A stretch of 64,000 nt of DNA. It comes from Stenotrophomonas sp. UBA7346 (GTDB lineage Bacteria > Pseudomonadota > Gammaproteobacteria > Xanthomonadales > Xanthomonadaceae). The notes below the pieces were generated by a model that worked only from the letters and a program-made list of their open reading frames with translations, did no database searches and was not told the origin of the DNA. Below are positions 35,201 to 42,595 of this stretch, piece after piece. The stretch's first letter is position 1. Every line of letters begins with the position of its first letter. Location: assembly GCA_002471015.1 (NCBI GenBank), contig DKPB01000029.1, positions 71,665 through 135,664 of the forward strand. Direction: 5' to 3'. Made by a program: the position numbers and the translations under genes.

Positions 35201-37155
35201 CCCGGTTGGCAGACACATGGCAGGTAAAGCACCGTTTTGTCGAAGCTTTGGCCAATGCCAAGGGCGAGATTGTCGACGCAATCAGTACCTTCTTGAACGA
35301 ACGCCTGGGCGATAGCGCGGTAGCAGAGACCGAACTGATGGCCGAGTGGACGAAGCTGATGATGGAGTTGCGCCGTCAACACAGCCAACGCCCACAGCTG
35401 CAATGCGTGCGCGAAGTAAGCGCGAAGATCGAAGCCTCCGGTGCACCGAAGTGGGCACAGCAGCTGCGCAACGAGCCCGTGACGACTACGCAGGACGCCC
35501 AGCTTCCCGACAACTGGAAGGCCCTTTGGCGCTACCGCCGCCTGCTCACCCTGGTCGAATCCATGGATGGCAGAGCTGAGCTGGCCTTGTTGTCGAAGCA
35601 GCGCAATGAGCTTGAGAAGGACCTGTCCCGGCTTTATCAGAAGGCCGTTACAACACGAACTTGGCTGAAGATGGCCGAGAAGGCAACGCCGATGGTTCGA
35701 TCCGCGCTGGAGGCCTACCGCGTTGCGATTTCACGCATCGGCCGAGGCACCGGTGTTCGTGCGCCACGCTACCGAAAAGATGCACGTGATGCCGCCGCAC
35801 AGGCCAGCCCAGCCATTCCTTGCTGGATCATGCCGCATTACCGAATCAGCGAATCCCTGCCCGTCGCGCTGGGAGAGTTTGATCTGGTCATCATCGATGA
35901 GGCCTCGCAGTCGGATTTGACAGCAATGCCTGCGCTGTTGCGCGCAAAGAAGGTATTGATCGTAGGCGATGACCAGCAGGTTTCACCGGAAGGCGTTGGA
36001 CTGGAAGAAGAGAAGATCCGAAGCCTGATGGGGCAGTTCCTTGGCAACCAGGTGGGCCTGTACCGGCCGCAGATGTCGCCGGACAAATCGATCTACGACC
36101 TGTTCAAGGTGGTGTTTGCCCAAGGCCAGATCATGCTGCGGGAGCATTTTCGCTGTGTGGGCCCGATCATCGAGTACTCCAAACGCGAATTCTACAACCA
36201 CGAGTTGCGGCCGTTGCGCATGCCACTTGCTTCCGAACGCATGGATCCACCGTTGATCGACGTGCACGTGATCGACGGACAACGTGGCAACGGCAAGACC
36301 AATCAGGGTGAAGCGCGCTTCATTCTGGAAGAGATAAAAAGGATCGTCGGCGATCAGAGCATGAGCCGGCGCAGCATTGGCGTTGTGTCGCTGCTGGGCA
36401 GTGAGCAAGCGCAACTGGTTTGGGACCTGGTTGTAAGAGAACTCGGCGAGGATGCAATCCAACGCCACCAGATGGCTTTTGGTGATGCCCGTACCTTCCA
36501 GGGTAAAGAGCGTGACATCGTGTTCCTGTCGATGGTCGATTCGGGCCGTGCCCAGGCTTCCTCTCAGGACATGTTCCGCCAGCGCTACAACGTTGCAGCC
36601 TCCCGCGCTCGGGACCGAATGTATCTGGTCCGCAGCATCACTCAGGACGAGCTCAGCAAGACAGACAAGTTGCGGAGCAGCCTGATACAGCACTTCCAGG
36701 CGCCATACACCCAGAACGAAGAAGAAGTAAGCGACCTCCGCCAGTTGTGTGAATCACCTTTTGAGCGTGAGGTGTTTGATGCCCTGGTCGAACGCGGCTA
36801 TCGCGTACAGCCACAAGTGAAGGTCGGCAGCTACCGCATCGATCTTGTCGTGGAAGGCGAGCAAGACGCGCGTTTGGCTGTTGAGTGTGACGGCGACAGA
36901 TATCACGGACCAGACCAATGGGATCACGATATGCGGCGTCAACGCGTATTGGAGCGCGCAGGTTGGCACTTCTGGCGTTGTTTCGCGTCGAACTTCGTCC
37001 TGCACCGTGAGGCCTTGCTGGCCGATCTGACCGACACGTTGCGCAGGCGGGGTATTGAACCTCTTGGCACACAGAACGCGGTTCGCAGCCTGCATAGCCA
37101 AAGCCGAACTTATGAGGCGTTTCCCATTGAGCCCGCCGCTGAGCTCATGTCCTGA
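32254..37155 (+). CDS. Giant SF1 helicase with C-terminal Vsr/MTES_1575-like nuclease domain
   Basis: A roughly 1,633-residue protein. An N-terminal region of about 500 residues is unrecognised. Then comes a UPF1-like SF1 helicase: Walker A QGPPGTGKTHT (about 527), a nearly 690-residue helical insertion, Walker B VIIDEASQSD (about 1215), GDDQQVSPEG, LREHFRC, TFQGKERDIVFLS and NVAASRARDRMY (about 1445). Residues about 1500-1600 form a nuclease domain: SPFEREVFDALVERGY, YRIDLVVEG, LAVECDGDRYHG, WHFWRCF. Known defence proteins such as Hhe combine helicase and Vsr parts in this order, so an antiviral role is likely. The start is uncertain: TTG at 32248 has GGGAG spaced correctly; ATG at 32254 is used here. 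It is the second transcription unit of the island. Confidence 0.85.
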   Translation: MARESMSLRPFFNTSTQELAALFDTAAAQQDLSTLKVLAHELRHRDRPAAQQLKRKLHVFLKGQKKRSPRQPPSSPAADFPDVGFEAAEDAPPSFETAQTTPPSNQQAPKRMTDPHIIERLKGLLEYVRQTAYLKGKPSRQVEQHNSFKAYEHELRGLPGIHFDTGTADDDTWLRVERLHESKPPAPQTPLLAEFITQSNTPTKEPGLASHASRTQLASLGMEAPALMEGENPAQALAIDALPLKEQLHGELKTYITHVWQPWADEEKEVRKTISKYADLFASYQMLQGNLVDSPLELVLGVGLAVWDLPDGKLTYPLISQLVELSIDEHSHAMEVRPRSLDARLELDVYTALDNPGVAEVARLGKEHFKAGDGQVNPFVPSTFEPVLKAASSLLDSKGGYWPSHTTPDDRQLPKANEHLLVTDTWVLFVRPRTSSLFVQDLERFEALVETGVDLDALSPATLALLADPSQQIHEVAPANYRGLSNIDRQAGTSAKAKDLFFPMPYNDEQVQIVHMLDHQDGVVVQGPPGTGKTHTIANVISHYLALGKRVLVTSMKDPALAVLQEKLPAEIRPLAISLLSSEADGMKQFEHAIRHIAAEVSRIDKQEMRGQISQYELDIDRLHAQIAKTEYQIGQWAKKNLEPISLDGDVLQPLDIAKEIARHPDEAAWIADPLTVAAEHAAQFGDADIVALRNARMALAEDLPLLQQCLPAVDAFPEPAKLRQLHLDLSHLMHLNAQVSNAALPALRDMEQSSVDEAMQLHTRVLGLRESREWLDNAGYDWLPQLELRMRRADSADALLKLLATIRNEIRDLLAYRTQFIARPVTLPEGVANNPDMAEAVDNLAQGRKPFGLAGLFGKASEKKLIEQIQLVGNAPQGEHDWAHVLQYVRFMQDCSAMVVRWDALALELSLPSFSTPQALIMRGSDYLLVLDKLQNLLREEKSVSDLLQALLPTWPDAGKKPYDSAFMQKARDILDNNLTRARLADTWQVKHRFVEALANAKGEIVDAISTFLNERLGDSAVAETELMAEWTKLMMELRRQHSQRPQLQCVREVSAKIEASGAPKWAQQLRNEPVTTTQDAQLPDNWKALWRYRRLLTLVESMDGRAELALLSKQRNELEKDLSRLYQKAVTTRTWLKMAEKATPMVRSALEAYRVAISRIGRGTGVRAPRYRKDARDAAAQASPAIPCWIMPHYRISESLPVALGEFDLVIIDEASQSDLTAMPALLRAKKVLIVGDDQQVSPEGVGLEEEKIRSLMGQFLGNQVGLYRPQMSPDKSIYDLFKVVFAQGQIMLREHFRCVGPIIEYSKREFYNHELRPLRMPLASERMDPPLIDVHVIDGQRGNGKTNQGEARFILEEIKRIVGDQSMSRRSIGVVSLLGSEQAQLVWDLVVRELGEDAIQRHQMAFGDARTFQGKERDIVFLSMVDSGRAQASSQDMFRQRYNVAASRARDRMYLVRSITQDELSKTDKLRSSLIQHFQAPYTQNEEEVSDLRQLCESPFEREVFDALVERGYRVQPQVKVGSYRIDLVVEGEQDARLAVECDGDRYHGPDQWDHDMRRQRVLERAGWHFWRCFASNFVLHREALLADLTDTLRRRGIEPLGTQNAVRSLHSQSRTYEAFPIEPAAELMS

Positions 37156-37712
37156 TCTAGCGGCCGACTGGATTTTGATCGTGAACTCATTCAGTTAGCC
37201 GCGCCGTTGGCGAGAGTGCTGGCAACATTGTCCGAGAGGAGCAGCGACCAGCTCCCTCTGTTGTGCCAAGAACCTGGGACGATTTGGCGTTTGCCGGCAG
37301 GCAGGCGGCTCAGAAAATGCCCCAAGCTCCCAGCCTCGCTCCTTCGGGACAGTCCGCCGCAGGTGGCAGAGGGGACGGCGCTGGGGGTTCTGCGGTATTG
37401 CTTGCGGCCTGGCATGGCCGGGTGTCACTGCAATCTGCTCCCTCCCTTTGGCCAGAGGCCAAGGGGAGGGTTGGGGAGGGATGCCTTGGCCTTTGGCAAC
37501 GTCAAAGTCAAGATCAAGAGCTCCCCCACCCGCCCCTTCGGGGCACCCTCCCCCGCAGGCGGGAGAGGGGACGGCGCTGGCGTCCCGCACTTTGACTGCC
37601 CCCACCCGCCAAACCCCGCAAACCACAACAAAACCTATCGGGTGAATGTCGGGGAATACACTTTTTCAGCCTTCCGATTCGCGCAGACTGCCTCTCAAAG
37701 TGAGGGGAAGCC
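37156..37712. other. Gap with decayed G/C-rich repeats at the right end of the island
   Basis: No credible gene lies in 557 bases. Two related blocks, at about 37330-37400 and 37515-37590, share CTTCGGG, CCGCAGG and GAGGGGACGGCGCTGG, so one is a degraded copy of the other. A CCCTCCC...GGGAGGG pair lies between them (37439-37481). A clear GAGGGGAAG ribosome site for the next gene ends the gap. Repeats of the core-genome type return here, marking the end of the island. Confidence 0.6.
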
Positions 37713-38564
37713 ATGCGTAGCAAGCTGTTTGTGCCCGGCGCACGTCCGGAACTGTTCGACAAGGCCTTGGCCAGTGCGGCCGATGCCCTGTCCTTCGATC
37801 TGGAGGATTCCGTCCCCGAGGCTGGCAAACAGGCGGCGCGCGCGGCCATCGCCAGCTTCCTCGCCCGTGCCGACGTGCTTGCCAGCAACAAGCTGCTGAT
37901 CGTGCGCACCAACGCCACCGACAGCCCGCACTTCGCCGCCGATCTGGCTGCGATGGCGGTGCCCGGCCTGTGGCTGTTGAACATCCCCAAGGTGGAATCG
38001 GCCGCGCAGGTGCGTGAGGTCGCCGCTGCGTTGGAACAGGCCGAGGCCGCCAATGGCGTCACCCGCCCGATCGGCCTGCTGCTGAACATCGAAACCCCGC
38101 GTGGCCTGCGTCTGGCTGCCGAGTTGGCTGGTGCGCATCCGCGCGTGGCCGGCCTGCAGCTGGGCCTGGGTGATCTGTTCGCGCCGAACGGCATTGCCCG
38201 CACCCCGGCCAATGTCCATGCAGTGCTGTTCGCGGTGAAGATGGCCGCCACCGAAGCCGGCGTGTTTGCCTGTGACGGTGCCTGGCCGGATGTGGCCGAT
38301 GCCGAGGGCTTCCAGACCGAGGCCGGCCTGGCGCAGGCGCTGGGTTTCATCGGCAAAAGCTGCATCCATCCGCGCCAGGTCGCGCTCGCCAATACCGTGT
38401 TCAGCGTGGCCGTGGCCGAAGTGGACGAGGCACGGCGTATCGTGGCCGCCGCGCAGGCCGCCAACGAGGAAGGTCGCGGTGCGTTCCTGTTCGAGGGACG
38501 CATGATCGACATGCCCTACCTGCGCAGGGCCCAAGCCCTGCTCGCCGGCGCCAGCCAGCACTGA
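37713..38564 (+). CDS. HpcH/HpaI aldolase / CitE-like lyase
   Basis: A 283-residue CitE-like protein of the HpcH/HpaI family, which cleaves or forms C-C bonds in (often CoA-linked) hydroxy-acids. Motifs: MRSKLFVPGARPELFDKAL, LSFDLEDSVPEAGK (metal/acid ligands), LLIVRTN, LLLNIETPRGLRLA (Glu) and GKSCIHPRQV. GAGGGGAAG precedes the ATG. It is monomeric CitE type, without citD or citF neighbours, so not citrate lyase. A CaiB-type CoA transferase 15 kb downstream could form its CoA-thioester substrate (inference). The symporter gene starts 61 bases later. Confidence 0.9.
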   Translation: MRSKLFVPGARPELFDKALASAADALSFDLEDSVPEAGKQAARAAIASFLARADVLASNKLLIVRTNATDSPHFAADLAAMAVPGLWLLNIPKVESAAQVREVAAALEQAEAANGVTRPIGLLLNIETPRGLRLAAELAGAHPRVAGLQLGLGDLFAPNGIARTPANVHAVLFAVKMAATEAGVFACDGAWPDVADAEGFQTEAGLAQALGFIGKSCIHPRQVALANTVFSVAVAEVDEARRIVAAAQAANEEGRGAFLFEGRMIDMPYLRRAQALLAGASQH

Positions 38565-38625
38565 TTTCCTTTACCCGGGGCAGCCGCGCGGCCGCCCTCC
38601 TTGCCTTCGTTCCGGGGTTCAACCC

Positions 38626-41025
38626 ATGTCCAAATCCGCAGCCTTCTCTTCTGCTGCCCTGTTCCAGCGCTGCCATCTGGGGCTGCGCCTGCTGCTGGCC
38701 ATCACCTTGATGGCCCTGGCCGGCATCGCCTCGGCCGACAGCCTGACCTCGGTCAGCCGCACGTCATTGCCGAAGCTGCCCGACAGCCAGCCGGTGCAGG
38801 AACTGTTGGAGGTCGACGGTCGCCTGATGGCGGTATCTGGCAAGCAGTTGTGGATGCTTGGCAAGGACAACCGCGCGTGGACGGCGCTGGACAGCCGGGG
38901 CCTGGACCTTGCCAGCATCCACGGCACCGCCGGCAACTGGCTGCTGCTGGGAGATGCCCAAGGCCATGGCGACCGCGTGGCGCAGGTCCGCCTGAGCGGC
39001 AATACCTTGATCAGTGCCGCTGCCGTGCCCTTGCCCGCAGCGCTGCAGCGCGCCCAGCTCACCCGTCTGGACGGCGCCCTGTATGTTGCCGGCAGCGACG
39101 CCGCGGGCAGCGCACTGCTGTGGCGCAAGCCTGCCGACAGCAGCCGCTGGCAGCCGCAGGCGATCTGGCCGGGTGCGGCACCCGCCATTTCCCTGCAGGG
39201 CCAGAAGGGCTCACTGTATGCCGTGGTCGGAGATGACCAGGCCCAGCAGCTGTGGCGCTGGAACAGCGACAAGGGCTGGGCACAGATGCCGGCCATCGAC
39301 GGCACGGTACTGCCCGGTTCGCTGCGTACCCTGGGCCAGGCCCACCTGTTGATGCAGGTGCGCGATGACGCCGGGCAGACCCATGCGCGTACCTTCCATA
39401 CCATCACCAGCGCCTGGATGACCTTGGCCGATACCGATGCGGCGATGCCGTCGACCATTGCCGCGGTGGGCAACGGCCTGGCCTGGGCTGCTGCCGATGG
39501 CAGCCTGCAGCAGTTCGAGATGCAGGGCAGCAAGCACCTGCTGCGCTGGCTGGACTGGGCGGTGATCGTGGTCTACCTGGCGGCCATGCTGGGCATCGGT
39601 GCCTGGTTCTACTTCCAGGAAAAGCACGGCAATACCTCCGACTTCTTCGTCGGTGGCCGCAGCATTCCGTTCTGGGCCGCAGGTGTGAGCCTGTATGCCA
39701 CCAACACCAGCTCGATCAGCTTCATCGCCATCCCGGCCAAGGCGTTCGAGACCAACTGGCAGTACCTGACCAACAACCTGATCGCGGTGGTCGGCCTGAT
39801 CTTCGTCGCGATCTGGATCGTGCCGCTGCTGCGCCGGCTGGACCTGATGAGCGTGTTCTCCTATCTGGAAACCCGCTTCCATCCGGCCATCCGCATGCTG
39901 GCCAGCGCGCTGTGCATCGTCATGCAGATCGGCAGCCGGATGAGCGTGATCCTGTTCCTGCCGGCCCTGGCCATCTCCACCATCACCGGCCTGGATGTGG
40001 TGTGGAGCATCATGATGATGGGCATCTTCACCATCATCTACACCACCATGGGTGGCATGAAGGCGGTCATCTGGACCGACTTCGTACAGGTGTTCGTGAT
40101 GTTCGGCGGCGCCATCTTCGCCATCGGCTACATCATCTACCAGATCAACGGCGGCGTGCCGGAGTTCGTGGCCACCGCCATGGCCGAGAACAAGACCCAG
40201 CTGTTCGATTTCAGCTTCGACCTGACCAAGGCCACGGTGTGGGGCTTCATCTTCCTGGTGCTGTTCGACGTGGTGCTCACCTTCCCCAAGGACCAGGTGT
40301 TGATGCAGCGCGTGCTGTCGACCAAGTCCGACAAGGAGGCAGGCCGCTCGGTGTGGACCTTCGCGGCGATGATGATCCCCGGCGGCTTCATCTTCTACGG
40401 CATCGGTACGGCGCTGTGGGTCTACTACCGTGACAACCCGGAACGGATGAATCCGCTGCTGCCGATCGACGCGACCTTCCCGCTGTTCATTGCCGCCGAG
40501 CTGCCGCCGGGCGTCACCGGCCTGATCATCGCCGGCATCTTCGCTGCTGCCATGTCCACCCTGTCCAGCATCATCAACAGCGTCTCCACGCTGGCCTCGG
40601 TCGACTTCTACGAGAAACTGAAGAAGGACGCCACGCCCAAGCAGAGCGTGCGTTTTGCCGAGTGGATCGGTGTGCTGGTCGGGCTGATCGCCATCGGCAT
40701 CGCGCTGGTGATGAGCCGTTACGACATCCATTCGCTGTTCGATGTGTCCATCGAACTGGCCGGCCTGCTGGGCGGCGGCTTTGCCGGTGCCTATACGCTG
40801 GGCATGTTCACCCGCCGCGCCAATTCGCAGGGCGTGGCCATCGGTGTGGCCGGCAGCATCGCACTGACCCTGCTGTGCTGGTCGATGGACCTGGTGCACC
40901 CGTACTTCTACCTGGCCATTTCGATCTTCCTGTGCATCGTGATCGGCTATGTGGCCAGCCTGTTCTTCCCGGCGCCGCAGCGCTCGCTGAAGGGCCTGAC
41001 CATCTACAAGCAGGATGCGGTGTGA
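38626..41025 (+). CDS. Kelch-like propeller fused to sodium:solute symporter
   Basis: A 799-residue fusion. A signal peptide (about 1-38) is followed by about 265 residues of Kelch-like repeats, such as LTRLDGALYVAGSD ... LLWRKPADSSRWQP, which would be periplasmic. From LLRWLDWAVIVVYLAAMLG (about 305) it is a full SSS-family sodium symporter: DFFVGGRSIPFWAAGVSL, MGGMKAVIWTDFVQ, IFAAAMSTLSSIINS. Related mutarotase-type propellers occur next to sugar or sialic-acid SSS transporters, so the propeller may present or isomerise the sugar. Substrate is unproven; its locus argues for a sugar or sugar acid. A LysR regulator follows. Confidence 0.88.
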   Translation: MSKSAAFSSAALFQRCHLGLRLLLAITLMALAGIASADSLTSVSRTSLPKLPDSQPVQELLEVDGRLMAVSGKQLWMLGKDNRAWTALDSRGLDLASIHGTAGNWLLLGDAQGHGDRVAQVRLSGNTLISAAAVPLPAALQRAQLTRLDGALYVAGSDAAGSALLWRKPADSSRWQPQAIWPGAAPAISLQGQKGSLYAVVGDDQAQQLWRWNSDKGWAQMPAIDGTVLPGSLRTLGQAHLLMQVRDDAGQTHARTFHTITSAWMTLADTDAAMPSTIAAVGNGLAWAAADGSLQQFEMQGSKHLLRWLDWAVIVVYLAAMLGIGAWFYFQEKHGNTSDFFVGGRSIPFWAAGVSLYATNTSSISFIAIPAKAFETNWQYLTNNLIAVVGLIFVAIWIVPLLRRLDLMSVFSYLETRFHPAIRMLASALCIVMQIGSRMSVILFLPALAISTITGLDVVWSIMMMGIFTIIYTTMGGMKAVIWTDFVQVFVMFGGAIFAIGYIIYQINGGVPEFVATAMAENKTQLFDFSFDLTKATVWGFIFLVLFDVVLTFPKDQVLMQRVLSTKSDKEAGRSVWTFAAMMIPGGFIFYGIGTALWVYYRDNPERMNPLLPIDATFPLFIAAELPPGVTGLIIAGIFAAAMSTLSSIINSVSTLASVDFYEKLKKDATPKQSVRFAEWIGVLVGLIAIGIALVMSRYDIHSLFDVSIELAGLLGGGFAGAYTLGMFTRRANSQGVAIGVAGSIALTLLCWSMDLVHPYFYLAISIFLCIVIGYVASLFFPAPQRSLKGLTIYKQDAV

Positions 41026-41160
41026 AGACCGGCCAGCACGCCGCTGCGGCACACACCCGCAGCGGCGTGAAGACAGGATCGGCAAAGACCATGACGTTGG
41101 TCGCATCGCTTCGCAGCGCCTGCTGGTGTAGTTTGGCGCGCAGCTGAGAGGTGTAATCGC

Positions 41161-42042
41161 GTGGAAACCCAGTTCCTCAATACCTTTGTCACCGTGGTCG
41201 ACCGTGGCTCCATGGCCGCGGCCGCCCGCATGCTGCACATCACCCCGGCCGCGGTGGCCCAGCAGATCCGCACGCTGGAGCGCGAGCTGGGGGCACCGCT
41301 GATTGCCCGCGCCGGCCGCACGGTCAGCGTCACCGAGGAAGGTGCGCGCATCCTGCAGCGTGCGCGCGACCTGCTGCGTGGCGTGGCCGATCTGCGCAGC
41401 GTCGCCAATGAAAGCGGCATGGCCGGCGAACTGCGGCTGGGCGCCTGCCCTACCGCGCTCGGTGGGCTGGTGCCGGATATCCTGGCGCGGATGGTGGCCA
41501 AGTTCCCCGAGATCAACGTCTTCATCAAACCCGGTTATTCGGCCGACCTGTATGGCGCGGTGGAATCGGGTGACCTGGACGCGGCGATGGTGCTGCAGGC
41601 ACCGTTCTCGCTGCCCAAGACCTGCGACTGGCAGCTGCTGCGTGAAGAACCGCTGGTGGTATTGGCGCCAGCGCGCATGGCCGGCGCGGATCCGCACCAG
41701 CTGCTGCGCGAGGAGCCGCTGATCCGCTACGACCGCCACGAATGGGGCGGCCGCCAGGCCGACGAATACCTGCGCAAGGCCGGCATCGTGCCGCGTGAAC
41801 GGTTCGAGCTGAATGCGCTCAATGCAATCGCGGTGATGGTGGATCGCGGCCTGGGTGTGTCGCTGGTGCCGGACTGGGCCAAGCCCTGGCCGGAAGGCAT
41901 CTCGGTGGTACGCATTCCCCTGCCCGAGCCCAGCGAGCCGCGCCGCATCGGCATGGTCTGGTCACGTTCCTCGGTGCGCCTGCGCCAGGTCAATGTGCTG
42001 TTGGACGAGGCGCGTACGGCGCTGCTGCAGCCGACGGATTGA
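41161..42042 (+). CDS. LysR-family transcriptional regulator
   Basis: A 293-residue LysR activator or repressor. The N-terminal winged HTH is METQFLNTFVTVVDRGSMAAAARMLHITPAAVAQQIRTLE; the effector domain begins near residue 90 (GELRLGACPTALGGLVPD). The start is GTG 41161 with GAGAGGTG upstream. It lies between the symporter gene and two receptor genes on the same strand, so it probably controls this catabolic locus. Its effector cannot be inferred. LysR-type T-N11-A sites could be sought in the gaps at 41.03-41.16 and 42.33-42.59 kb. Confidence 0.92.
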   Translation: METQFLNTFVTVVDRGSMAAAARMLHITPAAVAQQIRTLERELGAPLIARAGRTVSVTEEGARILQRARDLLRGVADLRSVANESGMAGELRLGACPTALGGLVPDILARMVAKFPEINVFIKPGYSADLYGAVESGDLDAAMVLQAPFSLPKTCDWQLLREEPLVVLAPARMAGADPHQLLREEPLIRYDRHEWGGRQADEYLRKAGIVPRERFELNALNAIAVMVDRGLGVSLVPDWAKPWPEGISVVRIPLPEPSEPRRIGMVWSRSSVRLRQVNVLLDEARTALLQPTD

Positions 42043-42595
42043 GAAATTCCCTGTAGTGCCGAGCCATGCTCGGCAGATGCGTTACCGGTAGAGCCTCTTG
42101 CCGAGCATGGCTCGGCACTATCGCTCCCTCCCTTTTGCGCAGCAAAGGGGGGTTGGGAAGGGGGCCGCCCTTCCGCTTCTGGTTTTGCGTTGGCTTCGCG
42201 GCCTACGCCGCTCTTACATGGGACGCGCCATCTATCTGATACATCCCGGCAAAGCCCCTGCCGAGCATGGCTCGGCACTACCTGATGGGTTTCCTGGGAA
42301 GGCCCCTGCCGAGCATGGCTCGGCACTACCTGGTGGGTTTTCCGGTCATGCCTCTGCAGGCGACGTCACCCAATCGCAACAAACCCTAGGCTTTGAACAT
42401 ACACGGGCGCGCTTCTATCGCGCCGGGGCCGCGCCTAGTCTTCGCCCATCGTCGGAGTTGCGTCCGGCGCCTGCAACCGCAGGCCCTGGCGCATCAAACG
42501 GCACCATCAAAGGGGCGCCAGTCCCCAACCGCTTTCTGTCGCCATCGGCTCCCAGGCCGGCGCCGGCACACATTCATACCCTGGGGGAGAGAAAC
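42043..42595. repeat. Gap with four SMAG hairpins upstream of the first TonB receptor
   Basis: SMAG copies are at 42053-42074 (plus) and 42100-42121, 42260-42281 and 42308-42329 (all reversed). A CCCTCCC-type fragment is at 42122-42165. The last 250 bases hold no repeat and probably the promoter of the receptor gene, including GGGCGCGC...GCGCC dyads at about 42408-42436. GGGGGAGAG precedes the ATG at 42596. No gene is seen. Confidence 0.8.

Noticed and set aside
39211..41739. 842-codon minus-strand frame opposite the symporter and LysR genes
   Set aside because: It spans two well-supported genes in antisense and contains a His/Asp/Gln-rich sequence without domains.
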